64,000 nt of DNA from Pseudomonas sp. MM211 (GTDB lineage: Bacteria; Pseudomonadota; Gammaproteobacteria; Pseudomonadales; Pseudomonadaceae), in assembly GCF_020386635.1 (NCBI RefSeq), contig NZ_CP081942.1, positions 372,001 to 436,000 on the forward strand, in the 5' to 3' direction. Of the stretch, positions 9,026 to 17,011 are shown one piece after another (position 1 is the stretch's first letter; each line of letters opens with the position of its first letter). Both the position numbers and the translations under genes were made by a program. The notes below the pieces were generated by a model. That model was given only the letters and a program-made list of their open reading frames with translations. It was not told the origin of the DNA and searched no databases.

Positions 9026-9799
9026 TCAGAGCTGGTCGCCCTGCAGGCCGGCGTAGAGGCGGGTCATTTCGTTCAGTTGGCGGAACATCGACTCGGCATT
9101 CACGGCAACGATGGTCGGCACGAAGTCCTTGGAGGCGAAGGCCTTGGTCGCGAACTGCCAGCGCGCGTCGGTCTTGCGCAGCGCGGCGGCGATAGCCTCA
9201 TTCGGCGCGCCGTTGGCCTGCAGCTCCTTCATGATGCTGTCGAATTCCTTCACCGAGGCGTCGAAGTTGGCATCCAGATTGGGCGCCTGCACACCCCAGG
9301 CGCGGGCCATGTAGAACATCGCGGTACGCTGGGTGAGCACGCGGTTCCAGCCACTGCGGTTGATCGCGTGCGAGGCGGCGTCACCGTTGTGCTTCTCGAA
9401 CAGGTCGGTGACGTGCTGGCACTGCTTCACCAGTTCCTCGGCCTTGGCCAGCATGGCCGGTGCTTGGGCCTTGTCCGGCGTGGCGGTGATCATGGCGCGG
9501 TAGGCCGTCCAGATCACCTCGACCTGGCCCAGCGCAGCGCGGACTTCGTCGTTGGTGGGGTGAGCCTTGAGCTGGGCGTGATGATCCTCGAACAGCGCGA
9601 TGCTGGTGTTGAGCTGTTTGGTGGCGTCATCGACCTTCACGTCGGAGCCGATCATCAGGTAATCCTTGGCCATGATCTGGCCGAGACTGCGCTGCAGACC
9701 CGCCATGTTCATCGCTTCCAACGGCTTCATTTCAGCCCAGCTGGCGAAGCTGATCAGGCTGAGGCCTAACAGGAGCGTTCCCATGCAACGTTTAATCAA
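9026..9799 (-). CDS. Exported protein with PilJ/NarX-type N-terminal helical domain
   Basis: I place the start at the TTG at 9799, which is preceded by AGGAT six bases upstream; an in-frame ATG at 9784 is the alternative. The N-terminus is a signal peptide (hydrophobic GTLLLGLSLISF, likely cleavage after ASWA). The remaining 235 or so residues carry repeats of the type IV pili methyl-accepting chemotaxis transducer N-terminal pattern: MAGLQRSLGQIMAKDYL, then RSGWNRVLTQRTAMFYMARAW, then a weaker third copy. No transmembrane output domain follows, so it is probably a free periplasmic sensor-like helical bundle. It may bind nitrate or nitrite as NarX-type domains do, but that is an inference. 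It sits beside a GGDEF/EAL gene. Confidence 0.7.
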   Translation of the reverse strand: MIKRCMGTLLLGLSLISFASWAEMKPLEAMNMAGLQRSLGQIMAKDYLMIGSDVKVDDATKQLNTSIALFEDHHAQLKAHPTNDEVRAALGQVEVIWTAYRAMITATPDKAQAPAMLAKAEELVKQCQHVTDLFEKHNGDAASHAINRSGWNRVLTQRTAMFYMARAWGVQAPNLDANFDASVKEFDSIMKELQANGAPNEAIAAALRKTDARWQFATKAFASKDFVPTIVAVNAESMFRQLNEMTRLYAGLQGDQL

Positions 9800-10058
9800 C
9801 TCGGTATCCTCATGCGCTCTAAGGGTCGACCCAGCGATGCAAATACCGCGCGAGAGAGCGGAGCAAGCGGCACTGGTTGACCTGAGTGAATACTGGAGCG
9901 CGGAGGCAGCAAAGGTTGCCAAGATTCCGACGCCAGCGATTTTTGAATTCTAATCCATACGCCCGTCGTTGACGTGTCGCTGATACGCGATACATCACCA
10001 TCCGGCGGGCGAACATGGAGATTGGTGACGCCCGTCACACTGGCCGCCCCCTACTGGC

Positions 10059-12533
10059 CTACTCCAGCACCTCGATACGCTCACCAGCCGGCTGCGGCCG
10101 GCCGAACAGGTAGCCCTGGAAGTGCGAGCAACCTTCCGCCTTGAGCTGCTCGAACTGCGCATCAGTTTCCACGCCTTCGGCAGTGGTTTTGATCAGCAGG
10201 CTGCTACTCATACCAGTGATTGCACGCACGATCGACAATGCCTCACGACTTTCGCCCATATCCTGAACGAAGGACTTGTCGATCTTGATCCGGTCGAAGG
10301 AGAAGGATCGCAGGTAGCCCAATGAAGAATAGCCGGTACCGAAGTCGTCGAGCGCGATGTTTACGCCAAGTGCCTTGAGCGCCTTGAGGGTGTCGATGTT
10401 GCCTTCGCTGTTTTCCAGCAACACTGATTCGGTTATCTCCAGCTCCAGGCGCTCGGGCTCCAGCCCTGAGTCGGAGAGTGCCAGGCGGACGACCTTGACG
10501 AGGTCGCTGTTCTTGAACTGCACAGGCGACAGGTTGACCGCCACCGTCTGCCTACCTGGCCAGCTCGCGGCCTCCTGGCACGCGAGATTGAGCGCGCGGG
10601 CGCCCACGTCGTGGATCAACCCGGTTTCTTCGGCGATGGGAATGAAGTCCAGCGGCATGATCAGACCATTGCTCGGGTGCTGCCAGCGCATCAGGGCTTC
10701 GTAACCGGAGATCTGGTTAGTGCCATTATCGACGATCGGCTGGTAATAGAGCTGCAACTGGCCGAGGTGAAGCGCGGTGCGCAGATCCATCTCCATGGTG
10801 CGGCGGCGCCGCGCTGCAACGTCCAATTCGGCGTGGAAGCATTCGTAACGGTTGCGCCCATTGCGCTTGGCCTCATAGAGCGCCAGGTCGGCGTAGCGCA
10901 TCAGTTGGTCGGCCTGCTGCTGATCATCTGGCGAGAGGGCAATGCCGATACTCACGCCGACCGAGAAGCTGTGGCCGTCGATCAGAAACACCGGCGCCAC
11001 GGCCGCGATCAGCCGCTTGGCGGTGCGCTGCGCATCTTCGGCGTTCTCCAGGCCGTTAAGCACCACGGCGAACTCATCGCCACCGAGCCGCGCCAGGGTG
11101 TCACGCTCGCGCAACACGCCCTTGAGGCGCTGGCCCAGGGAACGCAGCAGGCGATCGCCAAAGGCATGGCCAAGGGCATCGTTGATGTTCTTGAAGTTAT
11201 CCAGATCCAGGCAAAGAACCGCGGTCAGCAGCCCTTTTTCCTCGCCATCACGCAGTGCCTCATCGAGACGCTCACCGAACAGTGTGCGGTTGGGCAGCCC
11301 GGTCAGGGCATCGTGATGGGCCATGTGATGGATCTGCGCATGGGCGGCGAGCTCGTCGGTGACATCCTCGGCAATCAGTAGCACGTAGCTGGTCTGGTAC
11401 TCGATGCTACTGCTGAGCAGCACGCGAGTGCGCAGCATGCGCTGGCCCATCTGCGTATCCAGGCAATCTTCGGAAAGATGAAGGGCATCGATCCGAATGC
11501 AGTGCTCCGTCTGTTGCTCGATATAGTCGACGATGGCAGGTGCCAGACACTCGTCGGCACGGCGCCCGAGCATGTCCTTGGTGCTGCAGCCAAACAGCTT
11601 CTCTGCCTGTGGGTTGGCCAGCAGGATCTGCCGGCTAGTGGTGTCCTGGACGATGACGCTGGCCGGGATATTGGAAATCACCGAGTCGAGGAAGCGCGAC
11701 AACGACGCCATTTCCTCGCTGTAATTTTCCGCCAGTTCCTTGGCCTTGAGCAGTTCCAGTTCGTTCTGTCGGCGCTCGGTAATATCGCGAGTAATCTTGG
11801 CGAAGCCGATCAGTTGGCGGTCGTCATCGTAGATGGCATCGATCACCACGCTGGTCCAGAACGGTGAGCCGTCCTTACGTACGCGCACGCCCTCGGCTTC
11901 GAAACGCCCTTCACGACGGGCCGTTTCCAGGCCACGGCTGGGCAAACCGGCGGCGCGGTCTTCCGGGGTATAGAACACCGAGAAGTGCTGGCCAACGATC
12001 TCCTCGGCCTTATAACCCTTGGCACGCTCGGCACCGGCGTTCCAGTTCTCCACATGGCCCTGAGGGTCGAGCATGTAGATGGCGTAATCGGTGACGCCCT
12101 GCACCAGCAGGCGAAAACGTCGCTCCTGCTCGCGCTGCTCGATCTGTAACTGGCGCTGTTCAGTGCAATCACGGGTGATCTTGGCGAAACCGATCAGCTG
12201 GCCATCGTCATCACGTACCGCATCGATAATCACATGCGCCCAGAATTCGCTACCGTCCTTGCGCAGGCGCCAGCCCTGAGCCTCGAAGCGTCCGGTATCA
12301 CGAGCCTGCCGCAGGCCGCGTTCCGGCACGCCAGCGGCGCGCTCCTGCTCGCTGTAGAACACCGAGAAATGCTGACCGACGATCTCCGCTGCCAGGTAAC
12401 CCTTGGCACGCTGGGCACCAGCGTTCCAGTTGGTCACTACCCCCTCGGGGCTGAGCATGTAGATGGCGTAGTCCACCACGCTCTGCACCAGCAGGCGATA
12501 CATCACGTCGGCGTTGGGGTTTGTGAGGAGCAT
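10059..12533 (-). CDS. PAS-PAS-PAS-GGDEF-EAL cyclic-di-GMP enzyme
   Basis: An 824-residue cytoplasmic signalling protein. Two near-identical PAS domains (about residues 8-125 and 138-255, both with VxNWNAGAxRAKGY and GQHFSVFY) are followed by a third PAS (about 280-385), a GGDEF domain and an EAL domain. The cyclase motif RLGGDEF is intact, with an RxxD inhibitory site five residues before it. The phosphodiesterase motifs are also intact: YEALMRW, the ITES segment, DDFGTGYSS, KIDKSFV and AEGVE. Both catalytic sites look competent. No membrane segments are seen. The repeated PAS domains suggest a redox or ligand sensor. It is transcribed away from a 420-bp spacer with several dyads. Confidence 0.9.
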   Translation of the reverse strand: MLLTNPNADVMYRLLVQSVVDYAIYMLSPEGVVTNWNAGAQRAKGYLAAEIVGQHFSVFYSEQERAAGVPERGLRQARDTGRFEAQGWRLRKDGSEFWAHVIIDAVRDDDGQLIGFAKITRDCTEQRQLQIEQREQERRFRLLVQGVTDYAIYMLDPQGHVENWNAGAERAKGYKAEEIVGQHFSVFYTPEDRAAGLPSRGLETARREGRFEAEGVRVRKDGSPFWTSVVIDAIYDDDRQLIGFAKITRDITERRQNELELLKAKELAENYSEEMASLSRFLDSVISNIPASVIVQDTTSRQILLANPQAEKLFGCSTKDMLGRRADECLAPAIVDYIEQQTEHCIRIDALHLSEDCLDTQMGQRMLRTRVLLSSSIEYQTSYVLLIAEDVTDELAAHAQIHHMAHHDALTGLPNRTLFGERLDEALRDGEEKGLLTAVLCLDLDNFKNINDALGHAFGDRLLRSLGQRLKGVLRERDTLARLGGDEFAVVLNGLENAEDAQRTAKRLIAAVAPVFLIDGHSFSVGVSIGIALSPDDQQQADQLMRYADLALYEAKRNGRNRYECFHAELDVAARRRRTMEMDLRTALHLGQLQLYYQPIVDNGTNQISGYEALMRWQHPSNGLIMPLDFIPIAEETGLIHDVGARALNLACQEAASWPGRQTVAVNLSPVQFKNSDLVKVVRLALSDSGLEPERLELEITESVLLENSEGNIDTLKALKALGVNIALDDFGTGYSSLGYLRSFSFDRIKIDKSFVQDMGESREALSIVRAITGMSSSLLIKTTAEGVETDAQFEQLKAEGCSHFQGYLFGRPQPAGERIEVLE

Positions 12534-12861
12534 GGCAGCCGTCCTGGGGAAATCCTGAAAAGGCGCGATCCACGGCGTTCTCTCAGCCAGATGGAGCGTG
12601 CGCGAAAAGTCGTTCGAGCAACGAAAGAACCATCACTCTGGCTTGTTCGAAAGCCGCCACAGGGTAGCGATGGATGATTCGCTGACAGGCGAATTCGCCT
12701 TGGCATTTCCCGGTTCAGGTAATGACAATTAACTGTATCGGCAGGAGCGGATGGGGTATGAGCCGACTGTTTTACCTGGCTCGAACGGACATGCAGCCTC
12801 GTCCACTCACTGGTCGTGGGGGGATTTTGCCGCGCAAGATGGCACTCTGCCAGCAAAATAT

Positions 12862-12877
12862 GACTGAACGGTCAGTC
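12862..12877. promoter_or_regulatory. Candidate TetR-family operator dyad
   Basis: GACTGA-ACGG-TCAGTC, 6-bp arms and a 4-bp centre, resembling TetR-family operators. No TetR gene is adjacent. It is about 330 bp upstream of the GGDEF/EAL start and could belong to an undetected promoter or be a relic. Confidence 0.3.
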
Positions 12878-12921
12878 TTTGCCGAGAAGGGAAGTAGCGG
12901 GGAGGTGAAGCATTCAGCCAC

Positions 12922-12941
12922 CCCCCTGCCATGGCAGGGGG
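12922..12941. terminator. GC-rich palindrome after terC-family gene, possible terminator
   Basis: A perfect 20-base self-complementary sequence (CCCCCTGCCA and its complement) 12 bp beyond the terC-family stop. No T-run follows, so it may be a repeat element or a Rho-independent-like stem with poor tail. Confidence 0.35.
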
Positions 12942-12953
12942 AGGTGTGCCGGT

Positions 12954-13718
12954 TCAAGGCGCCTTGTTGGCCTCGGCAGCCGCCTTGCGACGACTCCTGC
13001 GAGACAACATGTTGAGCCCCTCGATGATGGCGGAGAAAGCCATCGCCGCGTAGATGTAGCCCTTCGGCACATGGGCACCGAAGCCTTCGGCGATCAGCGT
13101 CATGCCGATCATGATGAGGAACCCCAGGGCCAACATCACCACGGTCGGATTGTTGGCGATGAAGCGCGCCAGCGGGTTGGCTGCGACCAGCATCACGGTG
13201 ACGGCGGCAACCACGGCGATGACCATGATCGGCACGTGCGGCGTCATGCCCACGGCGGTGATGATGCTATCGACCGAGAACACCAGGTCGAGCAGCAGGA
13301 TCTGCACGATGGCAGCGCCGAAACCCAGGCTGGCGGCCCGGCCGACGAACATGTCGCCTTCTGGCTCCGGGTCCATGGAGTGATGGATTTCCTTGGTCGC
13401 CTTCCAGAGCAGGAACAGACCACCGGCGATGAGGATGATGTCCTTCCAGGAGAACGCCTGGCCGAACAGCTCGATCACCGGCTCCACCAATTGGACGATC
13501 CACGCCACGGTGCCGAGCAGGCCCAGACGCAGCACAAGCGCCGCACCAATACCCAGGCGCCGCGCTTTGTCACGCTGATGCTCGGGCAGCTTGTTGGTGA
13601 GGATGGAAATGAAGATCAGGTTGTCGATGCCGAGTACCACTTCCATTACCACCAGAGTGGCAAGGGCGACCCAGGCAGTTGGGTCGCTAGCTAGTTGCAG
13701 GAGATAGTCCACGATCAC
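12954..13718 (-). CDS. TerC-family integral membrane protein
   Basis: A 254-residue protein with about seven hydrophobic segments and the TerC-family signature: the first helix has [18 protein letters not shown] with the acidic residues in the membrane, and a later helix has [18 protein letters not shown], the second copy of the same motif. TerC proteins are linked to metal (Mn, Ca) export or insertion of metalloproteins and to tellurite resistance; the role here is open. The start is a GTG at 13718. The C-terminus is a basic cytoplasmic tail ([11 protein letters not shown]). The AT-rich spacer upstream (about 13760-13800) probably contains the promoter. Confidence 0.8.
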   Translation of the reverse strand: MIVDYLLQLASDPTAWVALATLVVMEVVLGIDNLIFISILTNKLPEHQRDKARRLGIGAALVLRLGLLGTVAWIVQLVEPVIELFGQAFSWKDIILIAGGLFLLWKATKEIHHSMDPEPEGDMFVGRAASLGFGAAIVQILLLDLVFSVDSIITAVGMTPHVPIMVIAVVAAVTVMLVAANPLARFIANNPTVVMLALGFLIMIGMTLIAEGFGAHVPKGYIYAAMAFSAIIEGLNMLSRRSRRKAAAEANKAP

Positions 13719-13946
13719 GCACTTTATGGCTGAACAGAAGGCGCATTCTGTCCTGTTGCCAGAAGAACAAATATGACAATTTGCGACAAATTATTTCATT
13801 AAGTTACCTCACCATCAGCGCCCCGAAAGCGTGCGCTGGCGGGGTCTCCACGGCTTCACGGCATGGCGGATGCGCAGCGGCCAGGCAAGGCCAAGGGCTG
13901 TAGTGACGACCGTCGGAAACATCGCTCAGTACAGCCTCCCGTTCAG

Positions 13947-15704
13947 CTACTGGCGCGCCAGCAATACCACCACCGTCAACGCCAGGAGCAGACAACTGAC
14001 TTGCCAGAACAACAGCGGGTTGCGCTCCAGTAACGGTACCCGACCACGGCGCAGCAGTGCCTGACCCGGGTGGCGCAAGGCATGGGCAAATTCGTCAGGG
14101 TCGTCATAGCGCTTCAGCGGATCCGGATGGCAGGCCTTGCGCAGCACATCATCGAGCCACAGCGGCAGCTCGCGTTCTGGCTGGCCGAGCGGCGTGTAGC
14201 GCAGCCGCGCCTGGGCCGTGCGGGTTCGTGCCCGTGCCATGCCCGCTCCGTAAGGCAGCCGGCCAGTGAGCATCTGGTAGGCGATTACCGCCAGGGAGAA
14301 CACGTCCGAGCGCACCGTGCCCGGCTCGCCGAGCCAGTATTCCGGGGCACTGTACTGCGCGGTGCCGAGTATCGGGTCGTCCGCCTGGCGGCTGTCGATC
14401 TCCTGCAGGCCCGCCACGCGGGTGGCGCCGAAATCGATGATTTTCACCGTACCGGTGGCATCGATCATCAGGTTGGCGGGGCGCAGATCCTGATGGAGCA
14501 TTTCCAGGCGGTGGAAGGCACGCAGGCCACGGGCGACCTGCTCGACGATGCTGCGTACGGTCTCCAGATCCGGGCGCGGGTGATCGATCATCCACTGGGC
14601 CAGGGTCTGGCCTTCGATGAATTCGCTGACGCCGTACAGGAAGTTGCGCTTGCGGGTCGGCGCACAGGCTTTGAGTACGTGGGGGCTGTCGACGCGCCGG
14701 GCGATCCACTCCTCCATGAGAAAGCGCTCTAGGTAGCCGGCATCATGCTGCAGATCCAGCGAAGGCGTCTTGATCACCACGGTGGCGCCGCTGTCTTCGT
14801 CGGTGGCCAGGTACACGTGGCTGCGCGCGCTGGCGTGCAGCGGGCGAACGATACGGTAGCCGTCGAAGAGCATGCGCGCTTCCAGAATCGGCGGGCACGG
14901 CAGCTCGCCGAGCTTGTGCTGCAACTCGTCGGCCTCAGCGCGCGGCAGGCTGTCGACGCGTACCAGTTGCAGAGTCAGGTTGTCGTCGCTGCCATTGGCC
15001 AGCGCCTGGTCGACGATACGCCGGGCGGCGAGTTGCAGGTCGTCGGCGTGTTCGGCGACGCAATCAATCATGAACCGCGAATCGACGAATTCGTAGACGC
15101 CGTCTGTGGCCAGCAGGAACAGGTCGCCGCTCTCGATCGCCAGCGCTTGGTAGTCGATCTCCAACTGCGGCTGGATGCCCAGGGCACGGCTCAGGTAGCT
15201 CTTTTCCTGGCCCACCCAGACGCGGTGATCGCGGGTCAGCGGCTCTAGGGAGCCGTCGCGCAGGCGGTAAATGCGTGTGTCGCCGACGTGGAACAGGTGC
15301 GCGGTGGTCGACTTCAGCACCAAGGCGCTGAAGGTGCATACGTAGCCGCGATCCATGTCGTAGCGATGCTGGCCGCGTCGCGTCTGGGCGTGCAGCCAGG
15401 CATTGGTGGCGCTGAGTACACGGGTGACCGAGGTCTTCACGGACCAGGCTTCGCTGGTACTGAAATAGTCGGAGAGGAACGCCGCCACCGCCGTTTCACT
15501 GGCGATGTGGCTGACGTCGCTGCTGCTGATGCCGTCAGCCAGGGCGATGGCGATGCCCTTGCTGCTCAGTTGCGGCTCATGGGGCACGCAGAGGCCATGA
15601 AAGTCCTGATTGCGTGCCTTGCGGCCCTTGTCCGAGCACTGGCCGATGCTGACCTGCAGGTGGCTCTTCCTGCCCGTCCAGAGGTTTTCAGCAGCAGCGG
15701 CCAT
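13947..15704 (-). CDS. PP2C phosphatase-Ser/Thr kinase fusion of the nitrite assimilation operon
   Basis: A 585-residue bifunctional signalling protein. Residues about 15-255 are a PP2C-type phosphatase (metal-binding aspartates in ALADGISSSD, LFHVGDTR, LLATDGVYEF and SDDNLT). Residues about 280-540 are a Hanks-type kinase with a lysine in VVIKTP (about 310), catalytic loop HQDLRPANLM in which the usual HRD is HQD (about 397-406), DFG at about 421 and an APE equivalent in SAPEY. A single hydrophobic helix near the C-terminus (FWQVSCLLLALTVVVLL) anchors it in the membrane with only a few residues beyond. It starts 9 bp after the FNT transporter, so it probably controls nitrite or nitrate uptake or assimilation by phosphorylation. 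That role is an inference from position. Confidence 0.85.
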   Translation of the reverse strand: MAAAAENLWTGRKSHLQVSIGQCSDKGRKARNQDFHGLCVPHEPQLSSKGIAIALADGISSSDVSHIASETAVAAFLSDYFSTSEAWSVKTSVTRVLSATNAWLHAQTRRGQHRYDMDRGYVCTFSALVLKSTTAHLFHVGDTRIYRLRDGSLEPLTRDHRVWVGQEKSYLSRALGIQPQLEIDYQALAIESGDLFLLATDGVYEFVDSRFMIDCVAEHADDLQLAARRIVDQALANGSDDNLTLQLVRVDSLPRAEADELQHKLGELPCPPILEARMLFDGYRIVRPLHASARSHVYLATDEDSGATVVIKTPSLDLQHDAGYLERFLMEEWIARRVDSPHVLKACAPTRKRNFLYGVSEFIEGQTLAQWMIDHPRPDLETVRSIVEQVARGLRAFHRLEMLHQDLRPANLMIDATGTVKIIDFGATRVAGLQEIDSRQADDPILGTAQYSAPEYWLGEPGTVRSDVFSLAVIAYQMLTGRLPYGAGMARARTRTAQARLRYTPLGQPERELPLWLDDVLRKACHPDPLKRYDDPDEFAHALRHPGQALLRRGRVPLLERNPLLFWQVSCLLLALTVVVLLARQ

Positions 15705-15713
15705 TGACGGTAC

Positions 15714-16526
15714 TCAGTTGTAGTTACGCTTGGGCGCGGTTTTCACGTGAGTGGTGTAGAGGGTCAGGCCGGTGAAGGCCAGGCCGCCAACCAGGTTGCC
15801 CAGTGCGGTGGGAATTTCGTTCCAGATCATGTAGTCCATCACCGAGAAATCGCCGCCCATGATCATCCCGAAGGGGAACAGAAACATGTTCACCACCGAG
15901 TGTTCGAAGCCCATGTAGAAGAACAGCATGACCGGCATCCACATGGCGATGGTCTTGCCGCTGACGGTGGTGGAGATCATCGCGCCGACCACACCCATGG
16001 ACACCATCCAGTTGCACAGCATGCCGCGCAGGAAAATGGTCAGCCAGCCGGCCGTGCCGAACTCGGCGTAGCCCAGAGTGCGCGACTCGCCGATGTGCGA
16101 AATCTTCTCGCCGATCTCACCCGCGCTGGTCGAGAAGCCATAGGTGAAGACGAAAGCCATCATCACGGCGACCGTCAGTGCCCCGGCGAAGTTGCCGGTG
16201 AACACCAGCCCCCAGTTGCGCAGCACGCCACCGACGGTGACCCCCGGACGCTTGTCGAGCAGTGCCAGCGGAGCGAGGACGAATACCCCGGTAAGCAGGT
16301 CGAAGCCCATCAGGTACAGCATGATGAAACCGACCGGGAAGAACGCTGCGCCAAGCAGCGGCGAACCCGTCTGGACAGTGATAGTGATGGCGAACACCGC
16401 CGCCAGGGCCAGAATCGCACCGGCCATGAAGGCGCGGATCAGGGTATCGCGGGTCGACATGAAGATCTTCGACTCGCCGGCATCCACCATCTTTGTGACG
16501 AATTCGGCAGGAACCAGGTAGGACAT
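15714..16526 (-). CDS. nirC: Formate/nitrite transporter (FNT) family channel, NirC-like
   Basis: A 270-residue FNT-family membrane protein with six hydrophobic helices that forms pentameric channels for nitrite or formate. Family features are the early GAILALAAVFAI helix, the LLGAAFFPVGFIMLYLMGFDLLTGVF segment (the FNT signature region) and the central histidine in FEHSVVNMFLFPFG. Context decides the substrate: it lies between nirD and the kinase gene, so nitrite is the likely cargo. The gap to nirD is about 100 bp, longer than elsewhere in the operon. Confidence 0.85.
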   Translation of the reverse strand: MSYLVPAEFVTKMVDAGESKIFMSTRDTLIRAFMAGAILALAAVFAITITVQTGSPLLGAAFFPVGFIMLYLMGFDLLTGVFVLAPLALLDKRPGVTVGGVLRNWGLVFTGNFAGALTVAVMMAFVFTYGFSTSAGEIGEKISHIGESRTLGYAEFGTAGWLTIFLRGMLCNWMVSMGVVGAMISTTVSGKTIAMWMPVMLFFYMGFEHSVVNMFLFPFGMIMGGDFSVMDYMIWNEIPTALGNLVGGLAFTGLTLYTTHVKTAPKRNYN

Positions 16527-16630
16527 GGAGATGCTCTCTTTTCAGGTATGCAAACGGGAGTGAGGGGGCGAATGGGCCGGGGCGCCTGCTTGGCGTTCTT
16601 CTCCGGCCTTCGCGGTAAGTCGTCGAGCGT

Positions 16631-17011
16631 TCAGCTCGCCAGGCCGATTTCCACGGTGTCGCCATTGAGCCGCACCGGCCAAACGCGCAGGCGCTGCTCC
16701 GGGTACTCGAGGCAAGTGCCGTCAGCCAGGCGGAAATGCTGTTTGTAGAGCGGCGAGGCGATCACCAGATCCCCCTTGATCTGGCCGATCAGGCCGCGGC
16801 CGATGACGTTGGCGCCGGATTTCGGGTCGCGGTTTTCCACCGCGAACAGTTGCTCGCCAGCCTCGCTGTGGGGCAGATGGAACAGGGCGATCTGCGCACC
16901 CTCGAGCCAGGCCACCACGCCCGAATTGGCGACCAGATCCTGGCTGCTGCACAGCGGTTGCCACTCGGTGGCGGGAAGCGATTGGGCGCGCACGGCATTG
17001 GACTGGCTCAT
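16631..17011 (-). CDS. nirD: Nitrite reductase (NADH) small subunit
   Basis: A 126-residue NirD, a Rieske-fold small subunit of cytoplasmic NADH-dependent nitrite reductase. As usual for NirD, the cysteines and histidines that bind a 2Fe-2S cluster in true Rieske proteins are absent; the conserved FAVENRDPKSGANVIGRG segment and the SPLYKQHFRLADG segment are clear. Its ATG shares one base with the nirB stop (TGATG), so it is translationally coupled to nirB. Confidence 0.92.
   Translation of the reverse strand: MSQSNAVRAQSLPATEWQPLCSSQDLVANSGVVAWLEGAQIALFHLPHSEAGEQLFAVENRDPKSGANVIGRGLIGQIKGDLVIASPLYKQHFRLADGTCLEYPEQRLRVWPVRLNGDTVEIGLAS

Larger units (their letters stand above)
12534..12953. 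other. 420-bp non-coding spacer with several dyads
   Basis: I see no convincing gene here. The spacer holds a perfect 14-base palindrome AGGCGAATTCGCCT at 12687-12700, a TetR-operator-like dyad at 12862-12877 and a perfect 20-base palindrome at 12922-12941. The promoter of the GGDEF/EAL gene should lie here. Confidence 0.6.
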
